Positions 9,127 through 21,229 of a DNA stretch of 64,000 nucleotides are shown in pieces. The position numbers were made by a program, and so were the translations under genes. The DNA comes from Hirundichthys speculiger (lineage: Eukaryota > Chordata > Actinopteri > Beloniformes > Exocoetidae). The notes beneath the pieces are model-generated. The model made no database searches and was not told the origin of the DNA. It saw only the letters and a list, made by a program, of their open reading frames with translations. The DNA lies in assembly GCA_018398805.1 (NCBI GenBank), contig JAGFBZ010000001.1:616331-680330 (forward strand), given 5' to 3'. Each line of letters starts with the position of its first letter. Within the stretch, counting starts at the first letter, position 1.

Positions 9127-10600
9127 CATCATCTTGGATTCAGGGGTCTAAATACTTAATTATCTTCAAATTTGACCTTAACTTATAACATGTCACACAA
9201 AAGTCAGAGTGACATCACACAGAGGCAGTGTGAAATATGTAAAGGGTAACTGAAGAGAATTCCTGACAGTTTTTATTTCCAGTTTTTTTCTTAATTTAGT
9301 CCAGATGGAACTAAGGAGAGTCTGAAGGTCAGAATCATCCTCCATGGTGTCGCTGAAGTCTGACATTAAAACACCCAGAAGACCCAGTTTTCCCCGTGAG
9401 CAGTCCAAGGAAACCCTGGAGACGCACAGATTTGAGATGATGGAGCAGCTCAAGAAGACAGCAGCGGAGAGAGCTATGATTGTCTTTCATCGATGAAAGC
9501 GGCGGACCTTTGCACTGAGGCGAGAGGAGATAATGAACAGAGCTGGTTGCTGCAGCCGCAGCTGCCAGTTTGGGTTTCTCCTTTCCCACATGTTCCTGTG
9601 GATCTAAAGAAATAATTGTTTTAGATGATGCCGTTTGCATTGTGTTCATGCGGCTGGAATGATTAAAAGCAATCGGTTTCCTCAAGCAGTCGGAGCTGAA
9701 CTAACTCATCGGGTTTTACAGTGACGGTTAGCTACGATCAGATGGTTTTATTACGTCTGAACACAAATCAAATATAGTTAATGAGTCTAAAGCTGTTCCC
9801 ACAGTCAGCTTGTGTCTGTGGAAATGAAACTGGAGTCTGGCAGTGACCAGCTCTCCTGCACAAGAGAGTTAGACCTTCAGGCGATGCTGGAGCTGCAGCA
9901 GGAAGGCTGGCTAACGAGGGGGGAGGATCGCCAGGCGGTGACGTGGACGAGGAGAGGAGACGAAGGCAGCAGGAGGTTCATTAGTGGAGAGGAGACAAGG
10001 AGCGTGGAGATAAAACTGCTGTCATGGAGGAAGCAGGGATGAAAACACAAAGACGAGAACAGGTTCAGTTGATGCTTCGTGTTCACGCAGCAGAAGCCAC
10101 TCAGGTCTTCTCTGATGCAGATCTGCTCTGTGATGATTTCTGGCTCGTTGTATCGGCTTTGAGAAACGAGAAAGATGGTGTGACTGAGATAAGGATCCAT
10201 CCCAGAACATCCCTGTTATGTTTTAGAAAGACAGCAGATGAATGGAAGGAACATTTAAGGCGTTTTGAGCAGATGTAACTCCAGCTTCATGGTCATCAGT
10301 CATCAGTCTGCAGGCGGGCGTCCGTCAGCAGGTCGCATCCATTTAATCAGCCCACTGACAGACTGGGGATGAAAGCTGTGAAATCCCCTTCAGTTCACAT
10401 AAATGTGTGATATTCAGAATCTATTCTCATGTTAGAAACACGTTTCAAAGGTGTGTGTTTGTTGGCACCAACAATGACCCGTCTGAGACTGACAACCACA
10501 TTCATATCGCTCCTGGTGAGCAGCAACACGGTTGGAGGCAGGAGGAGAGTTTCTTCTATTACTGCTAAGACGTTCATGAATTCTGAAACAGCGTTGCCCT
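9127..10600. other. No recognisable gene
   Basis: Mixed-composition DNA with several open frames of up to 116 codons (9335-9685, 9812-10042, 9877-10200), which overlap on opposite strands. None shows a domain, signal peptide or splice frame that I can recognise. Confidence 0.4.
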
Positions 10601-10900
10601 GCTCTCTGTCTCACAGGGATGAAGGAAAAGACGAGTTTACAGCTGGTTGAACCTCCATTGGCAGCAGTCACTTCATCAAGGCCTTCCAGGATCTCTGGAG
10701 CTCATTCCACAACATCTCTGTGGGGTCAAAGGTCTGGACTCCCTGACGGCGCATCCATGTTTAGAGTCACTGTTTACTGTTACCATGGACACCCTGCTTG
10801 TTCCATGACTCCCACATGTTAGACTGATGAACAGAGATGTTTTCCAGTTCCAGTCATGTCTTTGACCATTTTAAGTGTTATCGGTGGGTTCTTCTAACAT
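10600..10900 (-). repeat. Possible decayed Tc1-like fragment
   Basis: gaacagagatgttttccagttccag (about 10828-10852) and gtctggactccctga with ccatgtttagagtcact (about 10732-10770) resemble the minus-strand Tc1 relict at 17700-18800 (gaacagagatggttccag; ccatgtttagagtcattg). Too decayed to read protein motifs. Confidence 0.35.
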
Positions 10901-11039
10901 CTGCTTTGTCAAAACTTGAATTTCAGACCACACTGGACCAAGAACTGTCATTCATCAGCAGCTGATGTAATCACATTACTGTGGAAGCCTTTGTCAACAC
11001 GACAGTACAGAGATGCGTTCATACATGACAAAGGTTCTT

Positions 11040-11240
11040 GGTGGAAAAAAACCCGATGTTCACCTTGCATCTGGCATAGACCATCATAAGTAGAACCATG
11101 GATAGTACTGACTGAGGAGTACCACAAGGCTCTGTATGAGAACCACTGCTTCTTTCGTTCTGCACCCAGCATCATCTAGAGTTAATTAGCAAAAATTTCA
11201 GTTTATATGCAGATGACATTCTAATTTATGTTTCCACGAT
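11040..11240 (+). pseudogene. Non-LTR retrotransposon reverse transcriptase fragment (CR1/L2/Rex1-like)
   Basis: In one frame near 11114-11240 the text reads GVPQGSV, a stop, EPLL, and about 25 residues later FSLYADDILIYVS. GVPQGS and YADD are the reverse transcriptase motifs of CR1/L2/Rex1-type LINEs, at about the expected spacing. Only this short segment is recognisable and it carries a stop, so it is a dead fragment. It ends where a poly-T run (11241-11257) and a Tc1 fragment begin. Confidence 0.6.
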
Positions 11241-11254
11241 TTTTTTTTTTTTTT

Positions 11255-11660
11255 TTCTTGATGAAAGAAGAACAAGGAGCATCCAGACCGTCTCTGTGAT
11301 GGTCTGGGGTTGTATCAGTGTAACTGGCAAAGCTCATTTCTCATTTCAGTGATGGCAGCACTGATGCAGAAATGTAAACTGAAATATGCTGCTTTCAAGA
11401 TCACATCTTTTCCAACATCCATGAATGATTTCATCCAGTAAAACCACATTCTGACTGGGGAAGAAGAGGATAGAGCTACTGGACTGGTCTGCCTGCAGTC
11501 CTGACCTGCACCTAACAGACAAAGACAAGTTTATAGGAAGAACTGGACAAAATAACACCTGACTGTCTTCATCATTTGGTCTCCTTGATGCCAGATGCCT
11601 TTTAAGTGTTCTGAGAAAGATTAGCAACAATACGAAGTGGTAAAAGTATTTGGAATCTGT
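11255..11660 (+). pseudogene. Tc1/mariner transposase C-terminal fragment
   Basis: Successive readable pieces are SVMVWGCISVTGKAHF (about 11292-11340), a DWSACSPDLHLTD-type stretch near 11480-11520 containing the conserved SPDL, and ELDKITPDCLHHLVSLMPDAF (about 11540-11600). These match the order VMVWG..S..G / WP.qSPDLNP / W..I....L..LV.SMP in Tc1 family transposases. Stops and frameshifts separate them. The element ends are not seen. Confidence 0.65.
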
Positions 11661-11690
11661 TCTAGGTCTTCAAAAAGGTCCCGTATAATG

Positions 11691-13010
11691 CAGTGGCGAA
11701 CCGTGAGTGCTACAGCTGGGCCTTCACCTCGGCCCTCACTGCCGAGAAGAGAAATCATCACGGAAAAAAGAAACAGTACAATGAATTCAAAGTGTTTAAC
11801 AACTGCAATCCTTTAATTAACGATGACAAGGATGTAAACAAATAGACCATAACATAACATTCTCCGCAACAAGAAACTTTCTCAACAGTAACTTCATAAA
11901 ACTGGAGACTATTTAGGCAACATTAAATAAGCATAAGCCAAAATCTGGAAATATAAAATGAGGTCACCCAGAACGTAACCCCATAACACTGCTGACACCG
12001 ACATCGACACCGATGCTCATTTCTTCACCACAGACAGCGCTATAAATTACGGCGCACAACAAGCCATACACACATTGACAAATAAATTCATGAGCATCCT
12101 CAAACTAAACAATTTCAAATGCACAATATAGCAAAAGTTGCACAAAGCTGGTAATACAAAGATTTTTTTAAGGTCGATTGAAGTGCAGTACCTCTTCATG
12201 CGCAATAAGGCATGGCGCAATGAATACTGATGTCAAAAGTCACAATTTTCATAGATTCCAATACACCTCCTGTGTGTGTGTGTGTGTGTGGCGGGGGGGG
12301 CTTCTAAAAAGTCCAACCACACACTGCTGATAAGTTTGATAAGTTTACATATTGAATTAAAGGCAAAGGAATTAAAGGCACAAATTCCACTGGAAATTTT
12401 ACAGACAACCTCCGCAATAAATACAAATAACTGAATGTCCACTTGGCCCGATTTAATCACTCAAAACAATAATCAAGGTGGCTTGTAACATAGGCCTACC
12501 TTACATGAAAATGAAATCCATTCATCTGTCTTTCTTTGTGAAGTGGGCAATGGCAGCGTCATAAAGTTTGTCCTTTGACTTGAGCTCCAAAAGAATCGGC
12601 CCGCTATTTGGACTTCATGAAGGCCTACAATCTTTTTTTTTTTGTCCCGCCCACTTAAAATCAATTCGTGATTGGTCAATTTTCCCATCACTCTCCAAAC
12701 CAAAACACATAGCTTGGCCTTCCTCGGGATTCATGAAGTCCTAACCAATTAATGAGCCGGACATTGATGAAGACAGACGATTCTGATTGGATAACATGTT
12801 TCAGGACAGTAACCCTTTCATTGCTGATGTGAACTTGACAGTAAACTTAACTTTAGAACATAAATGAGAGAAAATTTATTAAATATATTGTATTAAATTT
12901 AATTAAATAAGATATATATATATATAATCTACGTATATTTTGATACTCATATTTTTTGATTTTTTAAGGCCTTCTCTGAAGGTGTAGAAGGCCCTGAGGG
13001 TTCCCCTCTG
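11691..13010. mobile_element. Non-autonomous hAT element, 1.3 kb
   Basis: Left end cagtggcgaaccgtgagtgc and inverted right end cagaggggaaccctcagggc match at 15 of 20 positions. The flank gtataatg is exactly duplicated at 11683-11690 and 13011-13018. Both subterminal regions hold ggccttca/ggccttct. A (TG)n of about 20 bp and a G run lie at 12272-12300. No transposase motif is readable in the interior. Confidence 0.9.
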
Positions 13011-13018
13011 GTATAATG

Positions 13019-14600
13019 CTTTTCCTGACTTATTAAAGGTTCAAAACTGTCTTAAGATGTCATATACCCAGCTGTCTGGCTGTCTGTATAAGAGGTGCAA
13101 GCAACAGATGGAATTAATGTTAGAACAGTGAAATCATGAGATTTTTTTCTTCCATATGAAAGCATAGGGATCATTAAATTACTTCACATGGTGTGATTGA
13201 ACATTCATTGACTCTTGGCTACAACAGAAGTAAACCTGATTTCGAGCTCTAAACGTAGCATCGTGTCATCAGTGTGCGCCCACCTCACGTTGTTGCCATG
13301 GCGCCAGTGTGTCAAAAGTTTATCTCTAACCTTTGTTCCTGTGTCACTGTGAGACGTACGAGCACCGTTTTTGAGCTGCGATGGCTGATTTGGATATCGA
13401 TGTATGTTAAGAGAAGATGAAGGTATTTTAAAAATCTATATCTTGGGTCTGTGAAGAAACAAAAGTATTTTTTTTTCTCCATCTATTGTCCCAAAGTTTC
13501 CTGATTCGGGTATGAAGTGTCTGCTTCCTGAGGTTCCTGCATCAATTTGAAGACCCAGTTTGCTACGTTGAACCTGAACCTCCTGGAGTCACATGACTTT
13601 TGACAACAACTGTTTCAGGGTCATCGGAAAATCCAGACTGAAGGGAGAGGACAAAGGAAGAATAATGGAGCCATGAGGGTATCAAACCTCCATCCTCTCC
13701 TGAGGGAGTTAATCAGCTGCTCCTCTTGGAGCAGCTTGTCTCTTCTTCTCTTGTTAAATTGGAAGCAGGTCAGCAGGTGAAGCGGGGGCTCTGGTTTATT
13801 AGCTCTGGGTTTTTTCACCGTCTCGCTTCCCTTTCTGAGGACAGAAGCTGACCGTCACAACCATGTACTGCCCTCAGTTCTACAGCCGGCCCTGCAGACC
13901 CCTCTGGGTATGGAGACTTAAAGTGACAGGAACATACAGATGTCTGGCAGTCATTTATGATAGCTTTCAGTAAAGAATACAGCCAGAAAATATTCACCAA
14001 ACAGTTGTCATGGGTGTGAAATCTATCTGTGGGGATGTACCAGGCTGTTAAAACGTTTTATTCTGCTGTAAATGGGGACATTTTAACATGAAGGTCAATG
14101 GAGACTGACTCATTGTTGGAGTCAGACCCTAGTGGTCAGTAGAGGAACTGCAGCTAAACCTGCCTGCTTTCATTTCATCCATTTTACTTTCATTATAGAT
14201 GCTCATCATAGCTGAACACTAATCAACCAATTAAATAGAGAAACATCATCAAGCAGCGCAGCTCAAATAATTCAAAGATAATTTTTTTGGACCCCTGGGA
14301 GAAGGAAAAGTCCAGATTTCTGGGGACCAGCGTTGAGATCTGGGTGTTTTCTTAATTAGTATGATTTTAGTTGTTTGGGGAAAATATTTGTGAAAATGAT
14401 CACTTCTGACATTTCACTAACTGGGCAATCAATCAATTATAAAGTAAACTTACCGCCAGTCATTGAGAGTGAAAGTAATCAGTGGCAGCAGTGATGGAAC
14501 ATGTCGACCTTTTACTGAGGTTTTCTGCCGTTTGATGACTTCATACAGAAACCTGGATGAAAGTACAAACATCTTCAGTGTGACACGTGAGGGGTCAAAA
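13019..14600. other. No recognisable gene; one dispersed-repeat copy
   Basis: Unassigned DNA. At about 14115-14180 is a copy of a dispersed repeat (ttggagtcagaccctagtgg, then gtcagtagaggaactgcagc) also seen at 35019-35085 and, as a hairpin, at 57400-57680. The segment 13290-13400 includes gttgccatggcg, half of an X-box. Confidence 0.45.
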
Positions 14601-14609
14601 CATGATGAC

Positions 14610-14655
14610 ATCCTCCCAGTAACCTCCCAGTAACCTCCCAGTAACCTCCCAGCAG
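14610..14655. repeat. 11-bp tandem repeat, four copies
   Basis: cctcccagtaa is repeated three times, followed by a degenerate fourth unit (cctcccagcag). Confidence 0.9.
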
Positions 14656-14919
14656 TTTTTATTTTGTTTTAGTAGCTACTTAATTCTTTTCAGATGACAG
14701 TTTTCCAACATGGACTATTAGAAAGTGAACAGTTGAGCAGCGGTGAGGAAACCTGGCTGAAGAAGCTTCTTATTTTTATTCATTTTTAGCTGCATCCTGA
14801 TCACAAACGTTAGGAGCATCTCACTGGATTTCAGGTGGCTAAATGATTTATTAGTAGATGTCAGTGGTGATTTAAACAATGTTAGTGGATTCCTGAATCC
14901 ACCTCTGTGAGTAAAAGAG

Positions 14920-15350
14920 GTTCTCCTGTTAGGAGGTTCTCCTGTTAAAAAGTTCTCCTGTAGGGTTCTCCTGTAAGGAGGTTCCTCTGTAAGGAAGGTC
15001 TCCTGTAGGGTTCTCCTGTAAGGAGGTTCTCCTGTAAGGAAGGTCTCCTGTAGGGTTCTCCTGTAAGGAGGTTCTCCTGTAGGGTTCTCCTGTAAGGAGG
15101 TTCCTCTGTAAGGAAGGTCTCCTGTAGGGTTCTCCTGTAAGGAGGTTCTCTGTAAGGAGGTTCTCCTGTAGGGTCTCCTGTAAGGAGGTTCTCCTGTAGG
15201 GTCTCCTGTAAGGAGGTTCTCCTGTAGGGTTCTCCTGTAAGGAGGTTCTCCTGTAAGAAAGTTCTCCTGTAGGGTTCTCCTGTAAGGAAGTTCTCCTGTA
15301 GGGTTCTCCTGTAAGGAGGTTCTCCTGTAGGGTTCTCCTATAAGGAGAAG
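14920..15350. repeat. Minisatellite of GGTTCTCCTGTAAGGA units
   Basis: About 430 bp of units of about 14-16 bp (ggttctcctgtaagga alternating with gttctcctgtaggg), often forming a higher-order unit of about 30 bp. Some units carry cctctgtaaggaaggtc. No protein frame is plausible. Confidence 0.9.
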
Positions 15351-15464
15351 AAGGGATGGAAGTGCTCCTAGATGTCCTGCTTGCTGACCATTTCCCTGCC
15401 TAGACGGTGGACTGGCCCTGCCATCCCTCGAGCTATCTTCACCCTAACTAGCTGCAATCAGCAC

Positions 15465-15585
15465 CCTCCCAACCAAACCAAACCAAACCCTCCTAACCAA
15501 ACCAAACCCTCCCAACCAAACCAAACCAAACCCTCCTAACCAAACCAAACCAAACCCTCCCAACCAAACCAAACCAAACCCGATA
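15465..15585. repeat. AACCA-type tandem repeat
   Basis: Blocks of (ccaaa)2-3 separated by ccctcccaa or ccctcctaa give a higher-order unit of about 25-30 bp. The antisense open frame (LVWLGGFG repeats) is a product of the repeat. Confidence 0.85.
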
Positions 15586-15874
15586 ACCACTGACAGTTTG
15601 CTTGGCTGGATAATAAACCCTACAACAGCTACCAAGCTCATCTCTCCAGCTTTACCTCACAAAGTGTCCCAGTCATTTTTATACCTGTGCTTACTTTTCC
15701 CTCACAGGTGCTGCCACTCAGGTAATCACCATGTCAGCTCTGCTGCTCCTCCTCACCCCCCACTACCACTGACACTACTCACTACAATAACATGAGTATA
15801 ACACCAAAGTCTCTGGTAACATCCTCTGTACCCATTAAATAAATAATAATACATTTAAAAAAGAACTCACTCAG

Positions 15875-16247
15875 AGCGGGTTTGGTACGTAGAATCACCT
15901 GTCGTGATAAATCCATATTTCAGTAGGACTCCTGGTGTTTTCTGTTAAAAGATTTCTTTTTCTTGGAAGTCGTAGGCTGTTCTTCTTTCTCTTCACTGTG
16001 TATTTTCTCCTTCACAAGGAAACTTTCCAAAGACGTCTATTTCTTACTCATTTTGCTAACTGGGTTAAATTTTGGCGCTCAAGTGTCTGAGATGTAACCG
16101 AGAGAATCTGGTCATTTTTCAAAATAAAAGATTTTTCAAAAATAAAAGCTTGTTCAGATTCATATAATATATAAAACTTAAATTGCTATTTTTTTCCTGC
16201 GTGGCCCGGTAGCAATTGATCCACGGCCCGGGGGTTGGGGATCACTG
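15875..16247 (-). mobile_element. 5' end of a ZBED5/SCAND3-like hAT element
   Basis: The end at 16247, read on the minus strand, is cagtgatccccaacccccgg, a hAT terminal repeat, followed by gggccgtggatcaattgc. About 200 bp in comes the start of a transposase (16051 leftwards). Sequence similarity is lost near 15875 and no second end is seen, so this is a truncated copy. Confidence 0.65.
15885..16051 (-). pseudogene. hAT (ZBED5-like) transposase N-terminus
   Basis: From the ATG at 16051 the frame reads MSKK, a stop, TSLESFLVKEK, then EEKEEQPTTSKKKKSFNRKH and QESY before another stop. This is the N-terminal pattern of ZBED5/SCAND3-related hAT transposases (MSKKQTSL.SF...EQPTTSKKK..FNRKYQESYLKYGF). 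The BED finger that should follow is lost. Two stops in 45 codons make it non-functional. Confidence 0.6.
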
Positions 16248-17699
16248 ATCCTGCAACAGTGATTAAATATATTTACATTGCACGTGCCACTCTTTCTCTA
16301 ATTTCTCCCACATCGACTGTCTTTCCTTCACCACTGCAGCCGTCTGCGTTTCTGCAGAAAGATCTGCTCTGATTCACCCTGTGATTGACTTCAATCTAAG
16401 TTCTAGCTCAAAGAACAGTAAGAGGAGCTTCACCGATGTTGTCCTTCACAGTCGAGGTAACTCACGTACTCAGGGCTGACAGAACCATCTCTAAACCCTC
16501 AGAGTTAGTTTTCTACTGAAGCCCTGCTGAGAAGCATGTCCCTGCGGTCCAGACCTCCCGTAGTCCAGAACACAGATCTGACCACCAGAGAAGCTCAGGG
16601 CTGATCCCGTTGATCCCATACACCTGGTCCTATATGGTTCCAGTGACATATGGCCCCACATTAGACTCCCAGTTGGAGTCCACCTGAAAACCAGGTAGAT
16701 CCCACTCAGACTGGACCAACACAGGTCCAGACATCAGGTGACCTGCAGCCAGAAACCCGTTGGGAGCCGTTTAACAGCTCACAAGTGGAAGATGCTGGCT
16801 GGAGATAAAGTCTTCAGCTTCTTCTACCTGGGGTACTTGTGTCTTGGCTGTTTTTGACCACCGCTGCCCCTCCGTCACCTGTATTCCAGGAAAGCCTGCA
16901 GCTGTAACCATCATTCAACACCAGCTGGACTGTGATGAGCACTGAGAGGAGTTTTGTCCTCCACGTCGTGGAGCGCCGATTCCTCCGTTGCTATGCAACT
17001 GCAGTGAAGGGATGTCTGAGGTGTGACGTAGGCTCCTGATTAACGCTGAAGAGTCTGAGCGTTTGACAACAGATAAACGCAACAACAGGACCGTCCTCCA
17101 ACTGTCCACCAGAACGAAACCATGTGACCTCCTGACCTCTGACCCTGAACCACCAGCAGGTGGAGCATTGAACCTAAGATCTGTGACTTCAGAGAACTTT
17201 GTTGGCCTTTCAGGGGACTCGTCTGCAGCCTTTTGCTTGTTTCTTATCAGTTTGACAAACAAAAAGACAAAGAAGCAGGATGACGAGATGAAAATGACCT
17301 TCTGTCACCATGGAAACAATGAAAAGACAGTCGGAGGACTAACTGTGGATTCACAGACGTCCTCGCTCAGATAAGGAAGTAATAAAAGCCTGTTTTAGGG
17401 GCAAAGAGGGGACAGCGGTGAGGAAAACATGTTATTTACCAAATACCAAAGATGATCTGTTGTAAAACAAAGTCTTGGTCGAAGCTCTGAGGAGGAGCGA
17501 TCTCAGCTGGATCCAAGGGTCAGACTGGAGAGCCTGGGCAGGTGGTCTTCAGTAGAGACAGAAATCAAGATGAAGCAGCATAATCTCAACATGCAGCGAC
17601 AGGAATTAGCAGCAGGCTGAACTCTGGAAACTACTCCATCTCACAATGACCACCACGGTCACGTTACAGGTCCAGGACGCAGCACAGAGACGAGGAGAA
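16248..17699. other. No recognisable gene
   Basis: Unassigned DNA. Open frames at 16915-17262 (minus) and 17063-17374 (plus) overlap each other and show no domain. An X-box-like word gtcaccatggaaac lies near 17306. Confidence 0.4.
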
Positions 17700-18800
17700 G
17701 CTGGTGGTCAACTACTGCACAGCTCCAGGAGGGTGTGCAGGAGGAGCGATAAAGTAAGTGAACCCCGGGGATTAACAGGTGGTTGAAGTTCTTCTGTCTC
17801 TGGATCCCAGCATTTGGACCAATCCTCTTCCCAGAACTGCTTCAGATCAGGAACGTTTGTGGGACATCTGGTGTTAATGAGTCTCTCAATCTCAGAAGGT
17901 CTGGACTCTGACCGGACCACTCCAGAAGGTGGATTTCAGTTCCCTACAGTCATTCTGTGGTTTAGGGTCCATGTTTAGAGTCATTGTCCTGCTGCATCAC
18001 CCAACTTCTTCTGACAGACACACTGACCTTATCCTGGAGGAGACTTTGGTCAACTTGGAGATTCATTTTTCATTCCAAGATGGTAGGTGGTCCAAGCAAG
18101 CTTATCTCACGATGATGCTGGTGGACAGACGGACCATCCATCTGACATTTATCAACAATTTACATCTTCATCAACATTTCCATCAATAAAACTTCAAATA
18201 CTCCTGTACTGACCAGTTTCACAGTTCTGGACTGAAGATCTGAATTTTGTTTCAGTTACATTTAACTTTGATTTTCATTCACCGTCCTCTTCATCAGCTC
18301 CACCTCTTCAGCTGCTCGTTGACATAAATATCTAATCAGCCAATCACATGGCAGCAGTAGACGTGGTCAAGTACAGTAGACTCATGAACAGAGATGGTTC
18401 CAGTTCCAGCAGACGTGGTCGAGTACAGTAGACCCGTGAACAGAGATGGTTCCGTTCCAGCAGACGTGGTCGAGTACAGTAGACCCGTGAACAGAGATGG
18501 TTCCGGTTCCGGTGATGTCTTCAGGTCTTCAGCTGTTCCTCGGAGGATCTCTAGGTTGCTGAGAAATCTCCACTGTATCTTTGAAACCATCTCATGGACT
18601 GATGGATCTCAACCCCCTGAGATGACTTTGTATCTCTCTGCAGGCTCATGCAGATCAACTACTGTTGATCATACGTCTTCAGAGATCTTCTTTTACTGAG
18701 GCATGGCTCACATCAGCAGAGGCTTCTGATAAACAGCAATATTTAAGTATTTGACTAAACTGTCCAATCTCATTTAATTAGCTGGACTCATTAGTGAAAC
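17700..18800 (-). mobile_element. Tc1/mariner element relict
   Basis: The transposase runs on the minus strand. The N-terminal part (about 18700-18580) reads KISEDV-STVVDLHEPAERYKVIS, like the Tc1 helix-turn-helix start. The catalytic part (about 18010-17860) reads WVMQQDNDSKHG, TTE, then LLEWSGQSPDL. The C-terminal part (about 17890-17800) reads NVPDLKQFWEEDW. Many stops and frameshifts interrupt it, and a 52-bp triplication sits between the two halves. Terminal repeats were not resolved. Confidence 0.75.
18361..18512. repeat. 52-bp tandem triplication inside the Tc1 relict
   Basis: Three successive copies of acgtggtc.agtacagtag...gaacagagatggttcc..ttcc, with periods of 52 and 51 bp. The second and third copies share gacccgtgaac, the first has gactcatgaac. 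Confidence 0.9.
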
Positions 18801-20189
18801 ATGCATCAGATAACATGTAGAGTTACAGCAGAGCCGAGGCAGCACAGAAATGACAACTTTAGAAAGTCAGAGATTAATGTCTTCAGGAGAAAACAATTTG
18901 TTTGGAGCCAGGAGCCGCTGTGGGGGCTTCTCTGAAATAAACAAGATAGAATAATTAAACCCATTTCTAAATAAACATTTGGTAATCTTCCATTATTGAA
19001 AATGAAACGAGATCAGTCACCCACCACAAACACCAGCAGAACTGGAACAACAGATGGAAATATGCTAAAGAGATGAAAACGGCTTCAAAGGGACAAAACA
19101 ACATCGAGTGATGAGAAAACAGACGAGACTCAAGACAACCATGTGGCACAGAAAATACTAGAAAAACATCCAACTCTGCAGCAGAAACAAACACACTTAC
19201 ATCCTGGTATTAGAATAGTTCTGGTCCCCACATCCAGGACAGTTCAGAGGTGACTTTCTGTCCCTCGTCAGGTCAAAGGATCTAAAACCACTAGTGTTTT
19301 TGACCTGTGAGTAAAGACCTGTCATTCTGATGTTGAAGACAATACCGCTTGTACTCTACTAAGAAACCACCGGGACCAGTTCTGGGTCGACCTGGAACGG
19401 GTTGACCTGGAATGGGTCGAGGGAGAAGCTCAGGACAGCAGCCAGAAGCAGGTCTCTTCTCCCCCCTGGTTGAAGTCTGCTGGTCCGGGCTGACCAGGGG
19501 ACACCAGCTGAGATGTTCCTACTTCATCAGCCTCACTGCTGCAGCAGCTGGATCCTCCAGTCCACCGAGCTGTGCCTCGGGTCACTTCAGGACCCTTCGG
19601 ACTGGACTAAGGCCTGGAATATACTTGCTGTTTATAACGCGTACGTGAACGCATCACGTGTATTCTGCGTTCTTTTAGCAAGTGGGTTGTGCACATCCTT
19701 GATAAAATACATGATACGTAGATGAGATGCAATATTTGCTTAAACTCTGGAGGCGCCGGTGTAGGTCGGAGCAGCAGCTGAGCGTGCGTAGCAGGTACGA
19801 CTCGCTGGTGCGTGTTGTGTTGAACAAGGGTGGCAGTCCGACACAACAAGCCTCAGAGTCTCAGAGAACGTACAAAGATACTGCTGCTGATTCTCGTCAT
19901 CAACTTCTCACATCAGGAAAATGAGAAACATCAACTCCTAACAGCACTGATGTCATGGCCCAACACACGCGTGTCAAACTCAACAAATCCAGCTCATCAC
20001 TGGATTTAATCTGGATCATGTGATCATAACTAGAACGTTTCTAAACCCTCAACCTAAATAACTGAGAGGTGTAAAGGTCTGGAGGCTCAGCAGACACTTT
20101 AAGATGAAAAGACGAGATCTTACACCAAACAGTCCCGAGATTGACAACAAAAATTCATAATTTTAACAATAAAAACACACAAGACTAAG
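18801..20189. other. No recognisable gene
   Basis: Unassigned DNA. At 19610-19650 the text aaggcctggaatatacttgc followed by taacgcgtacgtgaacgc resembles the ends of some Harbinger-like elements, but no partner end was found. No convincing exon is visible. Confidence 0.35.
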
Positions 20190-20560
20190 TCACTATCCCT
20201 CTCTATCACTCTATCACTCTCTCACTCTCGATCGCTCTCTGTCTCTCACTCTGTCGCTCTGAGACTCTCAGTCTGTCTGTCTGTCTTTCTCTTTCTCTAT
20301 GTCTCTGTCTCTCTCTCTCATTCTCTCTCAGTGTCCCTCTCTCTCTCTCGCTCAGTCTCTCTCTCTCTCTCTCTGTCTCTCAGTCTCTCTTGCTCAGCCT
20401 CTCTCTCTGTCTGTCTATCTCTCTCTTTTTCTCCTTGTCTCTCTCTCTGTACCTCTCTCTCTCTCTCTCTCTCTGTCTCTGTGGCTCTCCCTGTGGCTCT
20501 CTCTCTGTTTATTTCTTATTTCTCTCTCTGTCTCTCTCTCGCTCTGTGTCTCTCTCCCTG

Positions 20561-20628
<68 letters not shown>

Positions 20629-20905
20629 TGTGTCTCTCTCCCTGTGGCTCTCTCTCTCTCTCTGTGTCTCTCTTCCTGTACCTCTCTCTCTGTCTCTCCG
20701 TCTCTCTCTCTCTCTCTCTCCGTCTCTCTCCCTGTGCTTCTCTCTCTCTCTCTCTATGTGTGTCTCTCTTCCTGTACCTCTCTCTCTGTCTCTCCGTCTC
20801 TCTCCCTCTCTCTCTCTCTGTCTCTCTCCCTGTGCTTCTCTCTCTCTCTTTGTCTTTCCCTCTGTCTCTCTTACACTTTCTCTCTGTGTGTCTCTCTCCC
20901 TGTGC

Positions 20906-20940
<35 letters not shown>

Positions 20941-20960
20941 TCTCTGTTTCTCTCTCTCTA
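20190..20960. repeat. Long CT-rich simple repeat with internal (TG)n
   Basis: About 770 bp of (TC)n with frequent GTCTC interruptions and a (TG)n block at about 20592-20628. Units such as ctctctccctgtgcttctct recur. Three overlapping frames of more than 210 codons encode only Ser/Leu/Cys runs and are artefacts. Confidence 0.95.
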
Positions 20961-21229
20961 GAGGAAAGTCTTGGAGCAGTTTTCCATCAGTGTTTATTCC
21001 ACCAGATCTTGTTGTAAAGTATTTTATGTGTAGTATTGAGGCTGTGTGACATCATAGTGAAGTCAGTAACAGCTATCCGCTTTAGTTACTGTTACTTTAA
21101 ATACAAATAAACCTATCAAAAACAATAATGTAAAATAAAGTGGGAATCCTTTCTTGAAATAAACGATTCCCCTGAAATATCTCCATCATTTCTCTGGGAA
21201 ACAGTGACAGTGGAGCCGAGTGGACAGAT

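Noticed and set aside
20299..21049. Three overlapping long open frames (about 220 codons each)
   Set aside because: They are translations of a (TC)n simple repeat giving Ser/Leu runs in all three frames.
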